Source: Clostridiales bacterium (lineage in GTDB: Bacteria > Bacillota > Clostridia > Oscillospirales > CAG-272). Taken from it: a stretch of DNA of 33,755 bases. Of the stretch, positions 15,122 through 23,140 are shown one piece after another. Below the pieces are notes generated by a model that was not told where the DNA came from, searched no databases, and saw only the letters and a program-made list of their open reading frames with translations. Within the stretch, counting starts at the first letter, position 1. The number at the start of each line of letters is the position of its first letter. The DNA is taken from contig JAEEYP010000098.1 in NCBI GenBank assembly GCA_016288155.1, positions 1 to 33,755 of the forward strand, given 5' to 3'. A program made the position numbers and the translations under genes.

Positions 15122-16501
15122 ATGGAAGACAGCTGGAAGAACATTTCGGGCGAGGAATACGATTGGCGGAAAACGCTCAAGCCGGAGCGCCCGTATATCC
15201 ACGATTATACCAAAACGCTGGTGTATAAACTGTATCTGGCGAACGCCCTGGAGACGCTGGACGGCAGCGAGGTGCACATGACGCTCGAGGAGGCCCTGGA
15301 GGCGATCCGCTCCATCGACCGGATGACGTCGGGAATGCCGAAGATCGCATATCTTGTCGGCTGGCAGTATTACGGCCACGACAGCAAATATCCGGCGTGG
15401 GGCGAAGCCAACGAGGCGCTGAAACGCAAAGAGGATGCGACGGCGCTGGACAGCCTGCTCTGGATCATGGAGGAGGGATTCAAATACAATACGACGGTCA
15501 GCTTCCATATCAACATCCGCGATGCGTATCCGAACAGCCCGCTGTGGGAAACGTATGTGGAAAACGGGCTGATCGCGGCGGATGAGAACGGCGAACTCGA
15601 AAAAGGCGTCGTCTATGGCTACGTGCAGTCGTATATCATCGACACGAAGCGCGAGTGGGAATCCGGCTATCTGAAGAAACGGATCGACGGCTTCTGCCGT
15701 ATGCTCCCCATCCAGAGGGCGGGCACGATCCATATCGACGCCATGCACTGTACGGCGGATCCCGGACACGGCGTCACGCAGGCGGAGAACCAGCAGGCGC
15801 GCGCAAAGGCTCTCCGATACTGGCGTGATCTCGGGATCGACGTGACGTCGGAGTTCATGTACTTCGAGGGAGAAAGAGAGCGTCACGATCAGCTGGTCGG
15901 CCTTCAGCCGTTCGCGTATCATTTTACACAGACCCTGGAGAATTACATGGCGCGTCCGGCGTCCCTCATCTGCGGCGGGTACAATCCTATTTACGAAGAA
16001 GAAAACAACAGGAAGATGGGCGCTCTGTTCGGCGACAGCTTCGTGATCGAAGATCTGATCCGGAACGTCAAGGACTGGAAGCCGGCGTTCTTTCGCTCGT
16101 TCTGCCTCACCGACGTGCGGTTCTTCTACCTGAACCGGCTGGAGCGCAAGGTCGCCGAGGTGGATAAGGACGGGATCCGCGTCCGTTTCAGCGACGGCGT
16201 CGTCACCGCGCTCGACGGCTCCATCACGAAGAACGGCGTGCCCGTACAGACGGAGGATTTCCTCGCGCTGCCCGCCGTCTGGCGCGGCGAGGGGAGCTAC
16301 GTGATCTATGCGGACCGCGCGGGAGAATACGCGATCGACATGAGCCGCGCCTACGGCCTGCCGACGGATCAGGCGTTTGCCGCAGCGGACTACACGAAGG
16401 ACGGCGTCGCAGAGGCGAAGCGCCCCATGGCGCTGAAGGACGGGATCCTGCGCGTCACGCTCGCCGAGGGGCAGGCGCTGATGGCGGACGTTCTTTCCTG
16501 A
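15122..16501 (+). CDS. GH101-related glycoside hydrolase-like protein, copy 2
   Basis: A 459-residue paralogue of the preceding protein, alike over its whole length (about two thirds identical by eye, nearly identical around YLVGWQYYGHDSKYPAWGE and the two catalytic strands). Asp206 (TIHIDAMHC) and Glu244 (DVTSEFM) occupy the nucleophile and acid/base positions. The main differences are around residues 150-170 and just after Glu244, loops expected to line the active site, so substrate preference may differ. No signal peptide. ATG 15122 is preceded by a run of G (15110-15116) as ribosome site; an in-frame GTG at 15089 overlapping the previous stop is a possible coupled start. The pair shares the promoter at 13619 and ends at the hairpin 16523-16557. 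Confidence 0.7.
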   Translation: MEDSWKNISGEEYDWRKTLKPERPYIHDYTKTLVYKLYLANALETLDGSEVHMTLEEALEAIRSIDRMTSGMPKIAYLVGWQYYGHDSKYPAWGEANEALKRKEDATALDSLLWIMEEGFKYNTTVSFHINIRDAYPNSPLWETYVENGLIAADENGELEKGVVYGYVQSYIIDTKREWESGYLKKRIDGFCRMLPIQRAGTIHIDAMHCTADPGHGVTQAENQQARAKALRYWRDLGIDVTSEFMYFEGERERHDQLVGLQPFAYHFTQTLENYMARPASLICGGYNPIYEEENNRKMGALFGDSFVIEDLIRNVKDWKPAFFRSFCLTDVRFFYLNRLERKVAEVDKDGIRVRFSDGVVTALDGSITKNGVPVQTEDFLALPAVWRGEGSYVIYADRAGEYAIDMSRAYGLPTDQAFAAADYTKDGVAEAKRPMALKDGILRVTLAEGQALMADVLS

Positions 16502-16522
16502 AACGGAATCATCACAAACGAA

Positions 16523-16557
16523 AAGGCGCTGTCCGCGGGATCCGCGGACAGCGCCTT
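16523..16557. terminator. Long inverted repeat between convergent genes, probable bidirectional terminator
   Basis: A perfect 16-bp stem (16523-16538 with 16542-16557) with GAT loop between the GH101-related gene and the convergent PAP2 gene. T tracts are poor: on minus TTCGTTTG follows, on plus none. Placement argues for a terminator. Confidence 0.72.
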
Positions 16558-16568
16558 ACGGCGGCGTT

Positions 16569-17225
16569 TTACGCCTTTTTCTTTTTTCGGAGGGAGAACG
16601 TGAGCACGAAGCGGCAGAACGGCGCGTCCCGGTGCGCTTCGAGGAGCGAGAAGATCGCCCGCGTGATCGCCCACGCGGCGAGCGCCGAGAGGACGCCGAT
16701 CACGGCGCCGATTAGCACGTCGGACGGATAGTGCGCCATCAGGTAATTGCGCGACGCGCACATGAGCGCGACGTACGGGATCCCCAGTCCGAGCCACAGA
16801 GACTTCTTCTTTCCGGTCAGCAAAAGCGCCGTCATGCCGGCGGCGGCGGCCGTCGCGTGCCCGGAGGGGAAGGAGAAGCCGTCCTCCGGCGGCGCGCCGA
16901 TATAGTTCCAGAAGGCGGTGAATCCCGGATCCGCCAGAAACGGACGGAGGCGGCAGACCGTGTCCTTGAGCAGGACGTTCGTGATCAGCGCGCCGCAGCA
17001 GACGGCGCCGAACAGGCACACCGCCATTTTGCGCGTGCGCGGGAAAAAGAACAGGATCACGGCGGCGGCGAACATCCACAGCCCCTTTTCGCCGATGAAG
17101 GTGACGGCGCGGCACAGCGGCGTCCAGATCTCCCCGCCGTGTTGGGCGAGCTCGTGGTAAAGCCCGAGCAGCGGTACGTCCATCCCGGAAAAAAACGAAT
17201 TCAGCCATTCGGCAAACGCGGTCAT
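16569..17225 (-). CDS. PAP2 family membrane phosphatase
   Basis: A 218-residue integral membrane phosphatase of the PAP2/type 2 phosphatidic acid phosphatase superfamily. All three motifs are intact: Lys87-x6-Arg94-Pro95, Pro120-Ser-Gly-His123, and Ser158-Arg159-x5-His165-x3-Asp169. Five to six hydrophobic segments are seen. Members dephosphorylate undecaprenyl diphosphate, phosphatidylglycerol phosphate or phosphatidic acid on the outer face of the membrane; with UppP also in this window, lipid-carrier recycling is one plausible role, but the substrate is not fixed by sequence. It is transcribed alone, divergent from the antiporter gene, from the promoter at 17289-17317. The C-terminal end is a short basic tail (RKKKKA). 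Confidence 0.92.
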   Translation of the reverse strand: MTAFAEWLNSFFSGMDVPLLGLYHELAQHGGEIWTPLCRAVTFIGEKGLWMFAAAVILFFFPRTRKMAVCLFGAVCCGALITNVLLKDTVCRLRPFLADPGFTAFWNYIGAPPEDGFSFPSGHATAAAAGMTALLLTGKKKSLWLGLGIPYVALMCASRNYLMAHYPSDVLIGAVIGVLSALAAWAITRAIFSLLEAHRDAPFCRFVLTFSLRKKKKA

Positions 17226-17288
17226 ACAGGATCCTCCCCGCCGGTCGTTCCGTTATTTTTGAGGCACGGCGCCGTCGCATGCCCGTAC

Positions 17289-17317
17289 ATTGTATCATAC
17301 CTTGTCGGGAAATGCAA
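17289..17317 (-). promoter_or_regulatory. Sigma-A type promoter of the PAP2 gene
   Basis: On the minus strand TTGCAT (17312-17317), 17-bp spacer and TACAAT (17289-17294), about 65 bp before the start codon. Confidence 0.72.
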
Positions 17318-17409
17318 GGGGAACGGCGCTTTTTGTCCGTCGGTCCCCCTCCGGCGAAAGGGAGGGGTCGTTGGCCGCGCGCGGAAAAGGAACAATTTCC
17401 GGATATCCT

Positions 17410-17438
17410 TTGACATTTCCGCATAAAAATAGTATAAT
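17410..17438 (+). promoter_or_regulatory. Consensus sigma-A promoter of the antiporter-MgtC unit
   Basis: Perfect TTGACA (17410-17415), 17-bp spacer, perfect TATAAT (17433-17438): the strongest promoter by consensus in the window, 42 bp before the GTG start. Confidence 0.88.
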
Positions 17439-17479
17439 ATTTAATATCAGCATCTTGACGGCGGAAGGAGGCGGCTGCC

Positions 17480-18928
17480 GTGACCGCCCTGCGGGAACTT
17501 CTGGCGGGCGCTCCGCCCGCGGCGGGGATCATCATCTCCATCGCGTTCATGCTCTTTTTCGGCTTTCTCATGACGCGGCTGACGAAGCTGCTGCGGCTGC
17601 CGAACGTGACGGCGTACATCCTCGCCGGGATCCTCCTCGGTCCGTGGTGCTTGTCGCTGATCCCGGAGAACGTGATCGAGGGCATGGATTTCCTCTCCGA
17701 CATAGCGCTTGCGCTGATCGCGTTCAGCACCGGCGAATTCTTCAAACTGTCCGCCCTGAAAAAGAACGGTCCGAAGGTCGCCGTCATCACGGTGACGGAA
17801 GCGCTCCTCGCGAGCGCCGTCGTCTTCTGCGTCGCGCGGCTCCTTCTCCGGCTGTCGCTGCCGTTTTCGATCGTGCTCGCGGCGCTCGCCGCGGCGACCG
17901 CCCCGGCCTCCACCGTCATGACGATCCGGCAGACCGGCGCGAAGGGCGACTTCGTGGATACGCTGCTCCAGGTCGTGGCGCTGGACGATATCGTCGGGCT
18001 CGTCGCGTACAGCGTGGCGATCTCCGCGGCGCTGTCGCTTCTGGAAGGCGGCGCGTTCCGGCTCGCGTCGCTGGCGCGCCCGATCCTCACGAATCTGGCG
18101 GCGCTCGTGCTCGGGGGACTGTTCGGCTTCTTCATGAAGCTGCTCATGCCGAAGAAACGCTCCGCCGACAACCGCCTCATCATTTCCGTCGCGCTGCTCT
18201 TCGCCTTCTGCGGGATCTGCGCGATGTTCGGCATCTCGCCGCTGCTCGGCTGCATGTCCATGGGCACGGTATACGTCAACGTCACCGACGACGACAAGCT
18301 TTTCAAGCAGCTCAACTATTTCAGTCCGCCGATCTTGCTCCTCTTCTTCGTCCGCTCCGGACTCAATTTCCGGCTCGACGCGCTCTTCCGCCCCTCGGGC
18401 GGCGTCGGCGCGACGCCGCTGCTTTTGATCGGCGTGCTCTATTTCGTGTTCCGCATCGTCGGCAAGTACGCCGGCGCGTTCCTCGGATGCCTCGTCGTGC
18501 GTAAGAGCGCGAAGGTGCGCGATTTTCTCGGGCTGGCGCTCATCCCGCAGGCCGGCGTGGCGATCGGTCTGGCGGCGCTCGGCGCGCGGACGCTCGGCGG
18601 CGAGGCGGGCGTCGCGCTCGAAACGGTCATTCTGTCGTCCAGCGTCCTGTACGAGCTGATCGGCCCGGCGTGCGCGAAGCTGTCGCTCTACCTCTCCGGG
18701 TCCTATTCCACGAAGCTGGAGGATCTGGTCGAGGTCGAGGAGACGACGGCGGACGGCGAGGAGAAGACGGAACTCGCCCTCCTGATCGAACGGATCCGCA
18801 AGATCCAGGAGACGATCCCGCCGCCCGTGCTTCCGAGCGCGGAGAACGAGCAGGCGTTCACGGAGGCGGCGGAGGAGCAGTACGAGATGCAGCGCCCCCG
18901 CATGCGCTCCCCGTTTATGAGAAGATAA
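17480..18928 (+). CDS. Cation:proton antiporter, CPA2 (Kef-type) family
   Basis: A 482-residue polytopic membrane protein with about 12 hydrophobic segments (residues 15-410). Motifs of the CPA2 Na+/H+ or K+/H+ exchanger domain are present: LRLPNVTAYILAGILLGP near the start, IALALIAFSTGEFF, the ATAPASTVMTIRQ re-entrant region and the ALDDIVGL segment with the paired acidic residues expected for ion binding. There is no TrkA-N nucleotide-binding domain; residues about 410-482 are a charged, Glu-rich cytoplasmic tail (EVEETTADGEEKTELALL). The start is GTG 17480, supported by AAGGAGG (17465-17471) 8 nt upstream. It is followed 12 bp later by the MgtC-type gene, so the two are an operon, likely for ion homeostasis. 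Ion specificity cannot be read. Confidence 0.92.
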   Translation: MTALRELLAGAPPAAGIIISIAFMLFFGFLMTRLTKLLRLPNVTAYILAGILLGPWCLSLIPENVIEGMDFLSDIALALIAFSTGEFFKLSALKKNGPKVAVITVTEALLASAVVFCVARLLLRLSLPFSIVLAALAAATAPASTVMTIRQTGAKGDFVDTLLQVVALDDIVGLVAYSVAISAALSLLEGGAFRLASLARPILTNLAALVLGGLFGFFMKLLMPKKRSADNRLIISVALLFAFCGICAMFGISPLLGCMSMGTVYVNVTDDDKLFKQLNYFSPPILLLFFVRSGLNFRLDALFRPSGGVGATPLLLIGVLYFVFRIVGKYAGAFLGCLVVRKSAKVRDFLGLALIPQAGVAIGLAALGARTLGGEAGVALETVILSSSVLYELIGPACAKLSLYLSGSYSTKLEDLVEVEETTADGEEKTELALLIERIRKIQETIPPPVLPSAENEQAFTEAAEEQYEMQRPRMRSPFMRR

Positions 18929-18940
18929 GGAGAAAACACC

Positions 18941-19657
18941 ATGACAGATCCCATAGCGCAGCTTCTCGGAGCGTGGGCTTCGGAACTCGGTTTCGCCTCG
19001 ATCCTTCTGCGGATCGCCTTGTCGCTGGTTCTTTCCGCCATCCTCGGCTGCGAGCGATCCAGCAAGCGGCACGCCGCCGGTCTGCGCACCTTCATGCTCG
19101 TCTCTCTCGCGTGCTGCGCCGCCATGATGCTGGACGGATTCCTCGCGGACGCGGCGGCGATGAATCTCCACCTCATTTCCGCCGCGTCCGTCATCGCGGT
19201 GGCGACGATCTCCGTCAATTCCGTCCTGTTCAGTTCCCGCAGCCAGATCAAGGGGCTGACGACGTCCGTCGCGCTGTGGGCGTGCGGGATCCTCGGACTG
19301 ACGATCGGCGCCGGATTCTATACGGTGACGCTCGTGTTGTTCGCCGCGCTCGTGTGCAGTCTGTCCTTCTTCCCGTCCTTTGAGCGGTATCTGAAGAACC
19401 GCTCCAATCATTTCGAGGTGCATCTGGAACTGAAGAACATCGCGTATCTGCAGAACTTCGTCACGACGATCCGCGAGCTCGGACTGAAGATCGACGATAT
19501 CGAGTCCAACTCCGCTTATCTGCACTCCGGGCTCAGCGTCTATTCCGTCTCCGTATCGATCTCCAGTCCGGAGCTGAAGAAGTACAAGACGCACAGCGAG
19601 ATCATCGAGGCGCTCCGCTCGCTCGAATACGTGTACTACATCGAGGAAATGACCTGA
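18941..19657 (+). CDS. MgtC/SapB family membrane protein
   Basis: A 238-residue protein. The first about 145 residues form the MgtC domain with four to five transmembrane segments and the conserved loop GCERSSKRHAAGLRTFMLV followed by the small-residue-rich helix; the last about 95 residues are a soluble alpha-beta domain with ACT-like pattern (HFEVHLELKNIAYLQNFVTTI and VSISSPELKKYKTHSEIIEAL). MgtC proteins help cells under low magnesium or inside hosts, in Salmonella by modulating ATP synthase and phosphate uptake; in Bacillota the role is not settled. AAGGAG precedes ATG 18941. Co-transcribed with the antiporter. Confidence 0.93.
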   Translation: MTDPIAQLLGAWASELGFASILLRIALSLVLSAILGCERSSKRHAAGLRTFMLVSLACCAAMMLDGFLADAAAMNLHLISAASVIAVATISVNSVLFSSRSQIKGLTTSVALWACGILGLTIGAGFYTVTLVLFAALVCSLSFFPSFERYLKNRSNHFEVHLELKNIAYLQNFVTTIRELGLKIDDIESNSAYLHSGLSVYSVSVSISSPELKKYKTHSEIIEALRSLEYVYYIEEMT

Positions 19658-19725
19658 CGCGCTCATCCGGCACGCGCCGGGTCCATAGATACAAACAAGA
19701 CATAAAACAAAGGAGTCATGCGAAA

Positions 19726-21063
19726 ATGACGAAAATGAAAAGATGGTTCGCCCTCTGCCTCGCCGCGCTGCTGCTCGCCGCGGCGGTCCCCGTCTGTTTT
19801 GCCGCGTCGGGCGATCTTCCTTTTGAGGTGACCGTGCCGACGAACACGGCGGTCATGTGGCTCGAGGAAGGCGACTCGCCCACGACGATGCGTTTCTCCT
19901 ACACGATCTCCAACGACATGGCGAAGTTCTACAGGGAACTGGAGGAGGCTGCTTATAACGGGACGGAGGAGGCGTTCCTTGCGGGTTACGACTGGTACGC
20001 GATCTGGACGTTCGTGCAGATCGACTGGGCGATCGACGACGTGAACGACGCCGTCTCCGGCTGGCATTACAGCACGTACTGGGATCGGCACGGCGACGTC
20101 AGCGTCGGCTACGACGAGGACTGGAACGTCCGCGTCAGCGAATGGGACACGGTGGAATGCGGTCTCGGCAACGCGGCGGACACCGCGCAGGACGTGTGGG
20201 TCATGCGCGGCGTGCCGAAGGACGCCCGCTGGTACGGCGCCCCCGAGACGAACACGCCCGGCGTAAAGGATCAGCTCAGACCGGAGCAGTATACCTACGA
20301 CGACGAGATCGAGTCCGTGCGGATCGACTTCACGCAGCACACCGCCTATTTCCGCGCGCGCCTCGTGACCGTCACCCGGCGCGTGACGGAGGAGGGGGAT
20401 CGGGACACGTATTACTTCTCCGACTGGTCGGAGAAGTGCGGCTACGGCAAGGACGCCGATAAGATCGAGCCGCTGCAGCCGGGCGACGTCGCGGCGCCGA
20501 TCATCACCGGTCTGCGCATGACCGATAAGGAATTCAACGGCAATCCGGTCGCCGCGTTCACGCTCGCGGTACCGGATGCTCTCCAGACGCAGCTCGCTGC
20601 CGCCGCGGCGCTCGGCGGTTCCATCTGGATCGAGGTCTACGCCCGCGTCAAGGGCGACGGGGAATGGACGTCGATGCAGAACGCCGACCGGGTCGTCAAG
20701 CCCGGCGAGATGGAATGTCCGCTTTTGCACCTTGTGAACGACGAGCGCCCGACGATCCCGCGGGACACGGAGATCGAGCTGCGCTGCCGCTATCTCGTCT
20801 TGCAGGCCGGCCTGGACGATTTCTGGTCCGATTATTCCGCGGTCGTCTCCTTCGGCACGGACGACATCAACGCCGGGAGGACGGATCCCGCCGACGGAAC
20901 GGGCGAGGACGACAAGTCGAGCTGTCCGATCTGCCATTTCTGCCCGCAGCCGCTCGGACTGTGCATCTTCATCTGGCTGCTCATCCTGCTCGCCGTGATC
21001 GTGATCGTCATCGTGATCGTCCGCACGGCGAACAAGAACAAAAAGAAGAAACAAGGACGCTGA
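19726..21063 (+). CDS. Unknown surface protein with signal peptide and C-terminal membrane anchor
   Basis: A 445-residue exported protein of no family I recognise. Residues 1-26 are a signal peptide (likely cleaved at CFA/A or one residue later). The body (27-385) is rich in Asp, Trp and Tyr and beta-strand-like; its second half (from about 255, APIITGLRMTDKEF) resembles a fibronectin/Ig-type sandwich. Near the end are three Cys before the membrane helix (CPICHFC, then LGLC), one hydrophobic helix (about 410-432) and a basic tail (NKNKKKKQGR), the arrangement of a single-pass protein displayed outside the cell. AAAGGAG lies 10 nt before ATG 19726. It sits 68 bp after the MgtC gene without a visible promoter of its own and ends at a strong terminator. 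Confidence 0.75.
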   Translation: MTKMKRWFALCLAALLLAAAVPVCFAASGDLPFEVTVPTNTAVMWLEEGDSPTTMRFSYTISNDMAKFYRELEEAAYNGTEEAFLAGYDWYAIWTFVQIDWAIDDVNDAVSGWHYSTYWDRHGDVSVGYDEDWNVRVSEWDTVECGLGNAADTAQDVWVMRGVPKDARWYGAPETNTPGVKDQLRPEQYTYDDEIESVRIDFTQHTAYFRARLVTVTRRVTEEGDRDTYYFSDWSEKCGYGKDADKIEPLQPGDVAAPIITGLRMTDKEFNGNPVAAFTLAVPDALQTQLAAAAALGGSIWIEVYARVKGDGEWTSMQNADRVVKPGEMECPLLHLVNDERPTIPRDTEIELRCRYLVLQAGLDDFWSDYSAVVSFGTDDINAGRTDPADGTGEDDKSSCPICHFCPQPLGLCIFIWLLILLAVIVIVIVIVRTANKNKKKKQGR

Positions 21064-21069
21064 CGGCGC

Positions 21070-21101
21070 GCATCCCGCGGGGAGACCCGCGGGATGCTTT
21101 T
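21070..21101 (+). terminator. Rho-independent terminator after the surface-protein gene
   Basis: A perfect 12-bp stem (21070-21081 with 21086-21097), GAGA tetraloop, then four T (21098-21101). Confidence 0.9.
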
Positions 21102-21138
21102 CGCTTGGCGGCGGATCGGCGGATTCCGCGCGCGGCGG

Positions 21139-21167
21139 TTGACTTTGGAGGAAAAATACGATATAAT
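21139..21167 (+). promoter_or_regulatory. Sigma-A type promoter of the NusG_II-apbE-miaB-mutSL-tgt unit
   Basis: TTGACT (21139-21144), 17-bp spacer, perfect TATAAT (21162-21167), 42 bp before the first gene. It may drive all genes through tgt at 30939, as no terminator is seen between. Confidence 0.83.
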
Positions 21168-21208
21168 AATACAAACGGGAGTCCGGGGAGGCTGAGGAGG
21201 GGATCGGT

Positions 21209-21589
21209 ATGGAGCGCGGGATCTCAAATCGTCCCCGCGCGGGGGACGCCGCCGTGCTCGGCGCGCTGCTCGCCGCGGCGCTCATCCTCTTCCTCCTCGC
21301 TCTGCGGGGAACGGACGGCGGGACGGTCTGCATCCGGACGCCGGACGGGACGGAGCGCGTCCCGCTCGACCGGGACGGCACGTATACCGTCGTATCCCTG
21401 GGGCATACGCTGACCGTCGCCGTCGAGGACGGCGCGGTGCGCGTGGCGGCGTCGGACTGCGAAAATCAGATCTGCGTGAAAAGCGGCGCGATCCGGCGCG
21501 CGGGACAGAGCATCGTCTGCGCCCCGGCGCAGCTCGTGATCACGGTGGAGAGGGAGGAGGAGACCGATGCGGATTGGATCCTCCCCTGA
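21209..21589 (+). CDS. NusG domain II-containing membrane-anchored protein
   Basis: A 126-residue protein: one transmembrane helix (about 15-33) then a compact beta domain of the NusG_II family (VCIRTPDGTERVPLDRDGTYTV, ENQICVKSGAIRRAGQSIVCAPAQLVI). The CENQICVKSG...IVCAP pattern with its Cys residues is typical of the group found beside Gx transporter and ApbE genes in Clostridia. Molecular role unknown; proximity suggests a part in Rnf-type or extracellular flavoprotein redox chemistry. GAGGAGGGG precedes ATG 21209. Its end overlaps the next gene's start by 23 bp. Confidence 0.88.
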   Translation: MERGISNRPRAGDAAVLGALLAAALILFLLALRGTDGGTVCIRTPDGTERVPLDRDGTYTVVSLGHTLTVAVEDGAVRVAASDCENQICVKSGAIRRAGQSIVCAPAQLVITVEREEETDADWILP

Positions 21590-22097
21590 CCGGACAAAGC
21601 GGCTGGCGGCGGACGCCGCGCTGCTCGGCGCGGCGCTGATGCTGTCATGGCTGGAAGCCGTCGTGCCGCTCGGCGGCTGGATCCCGCTGCCCGGCGCGAA
21701 GCTGGGACTGGCGAATTTCGCCGTGCTCCTCGCGGCAGAGCGCTATTCCGCCGCCGACGCGGCGGCCGTATCTTTTGCGCGCGTCGCCGTGGCGGCGCTC
21801 CTCTTCGGTTCCGTGACCTCCTTTGCTTTTTCGCTCAGCGGCGCGATCCTCGCGTGGGCGGCGCTGGCGCTCCTATGCCGTTTCCGCCCGCCGATGAGCT
21901 GGATCGGCGTGTCGCTGCTCTGCGCGGCGGCGCACAATATGGGGCAGCTTCTCTGCGCCGCGCTGTGGCTGCACGAGGCGGCGCTTCTCTCCTACGCGCC
22001 GGCGCTGCTGCTCTTCGCCGCGGCGAGCGGTACGCTGACCGGGATCCCGGTCAATCTCATCAGCGCCCGTCTTGGAAGAAGGGAGCGTATCGCATGA
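21567..22097 (+). CDS. Gx transporter family protein (formerly heptaprenyl diphosphate synthase component I)
   Basis: A 176-residue integral membrane protein with five to six hydrophobic segments and the diagnostic PLPGAKLGLANFAVLLA motif, followed by FARVAVAALLFGS and AHNMGQLLCA. The family resembles ECF-type substrate-binding S components; the older name as a prenyl synthase subunit is thought to be mistaken for these. Its constant neighbours (NusG_II, ApbE) point to uptake of a flavin-related or quinone-related compound, which is inference. ATG 21567 lies inside the end of the upstream gene, behind GGAGGAGG; its stop overlaps apbE by ATGA. Confidence 0.88.
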   Translation: MRIGSSPDRTKRLAADAALLGAALMLSWLEAVVPLGGWIPLPGAKLGLANFAVLLAAERYSAADAAAVSFARVAVAALLFGSVTSFAFSLSGAILAWAALALLCRFRPPMSWIGVSLLCAAAHNMGQLLCAALWLHEAALLSYAPALLLFAAASGTLTGIPVNLISARLGRRERIA

Positions 22098-23140
22098 AAC
22101 GACGCATCGCAGTCTTCTGCGGGATCCTCTGCCTGCTTCTGTGCGGCGGCTGCGGCCGCGGCGCGGCGTATGAGACGGCGTTTTTCGCCATGGATACCGT
22201 GATGCAGATAAAGATCGCCCGCGACGGGCGCGCGGAGGCGGAACTTTCAGAGATCGCGTCGGCGTGCGAGACGATCGTCGGGCGCATCGAGCGCGCAATC
22301 TCCCGCACGATCCCAGAAAGCGAATGCGCGCGCCTGAACGCTTCGCGGGACGGGATCACGAGCGAGGACGGGGATTTTCTGACCGTGCTCCGCCGGGCAC
22401 TGGAAACGGCGGAGGCGACGGACGGCGCGTATTCTCCGACGCTCGGCACGCTGACGGAGCTCTGGGACGTCGGCGGCGGGGGACACGTCCCGACGGAGAC
22501 GGAGCTTCGTGAGGCGCTCGCCCATACGGATCACCGCGCGCTGACGGCGGACGGCGGATCCGTGCAGAAGACGGATCCGCTTCTCAAGGCGGATTTCGGC
22601 GGAATCGGCAAGGGGTACGCCGCCGAGGTCGTCGCCGCGTATCTGAGGTCGGCCGGCGTGTCGTGGGGGATCGTCTCCCTCGGCGGGAACGTCGCTCTCG
22701 TCGGCGAAAAGCCGGACGGGACCCCGTACCGCATCGGCGTGACCGACCCGGAGGATCCGTCCGGCGCGGCGGGATATCTGACGGCAGCGGACGGCTACGT
22801 GTCCGTTTCCGGCGATTACGAACGGTATTTCGAGGCGGACGGCGTCCGCTGGCATCATATATTCGATCCGTCCACCGGCATGCCGGCGTCGTCCGGGCTG
22901 CGGTCGGCGGCGGTGTGGTCACGGGACGGCACGCTTGCCGACGCGCTCTCGACGGCGCTTTTCGTGATGGGGACGGAGCGTGCGCTGGACTATTACGCCG
23001 CGCATCCCGGAACGTTCGAGGCGATCCTGATCGGCGCGGACGGCGCGATCGTCCTGACGCCGGGACTTGCGGCGAGCGGCGCCTTCACCCCGGCGGACGG
23101 GCATACGGTAAGAACGGAAGGAATACGGAGCGATCCATGA
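22094..23140 (+). CDS. apbE: FAD:protein FMN transferase (ApbE), lipoprotein
   Basis: A 348-residue lipoprotein (lipobox CGGC, Cys20) of the ApbE family, which attaches FMN from FAD to threonine in target flavoproteins such as RnfG/RnfD and NqrB/C outside the membrane, using magnesium. Recognisable parts: FFAMDTVMQIKI, YSPTLGTLTELWDV, the nucleotide-binding DFGGIGKGYAAEVV, SLGGNVALVG, and the C-terminal metal-binding ADALSTALFVMG. Full length for the family. The gene overlaps Gx by ATGA and miaB by ATGA, implying tight translational coupling. No Rnf or Nqr subunit is in the window, so its substrate is encoded elsewhere. Confidence 0.94.
   Translation: MKRRIAVFCGILCLLLCGGCGRGAAYETAFFAMDTVMQIKIARDGRAEAELSEIASACETIVGRIERAISRTIPESECARLNASRDGITSEDGDFLTVLRRALETAEATDGAYSPTLGTLTELWDVGGGGHVPTETELREALAHTDHRALTADGGSVQKTDPLLKADFGGIGKGYAAEVVAAYLRSAGVSWGIVSLGGNVALVGEKPDGTPYRIGVTDPEDPSGAAGYLTAADGYVSVSGDYERYFEADGVRWHHIFDPSTGMPASSGLRSAAVWSRDGTLADALSTALFVMGTERALDYYAAHPGTFEAILIGADGAIVLTPGLAASGAFTPADGHTVRTEGIRSDP

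Noticed and set aside
17447-19666. Minus-strand open frame opposite the antiporter and MgtC genes
   Set aside because: Same reason: charge-rich shadow of two clear membrane protein genes with an upstream consensus promoter on the other strand.
19718-19729. Three-codon minicistron (Met-Arg-Lys-stop) overlapping the start of the surface-protein gene
   Set aside because: Its distance from the ribosome site is too short, and such tiny frames are expected by chance.
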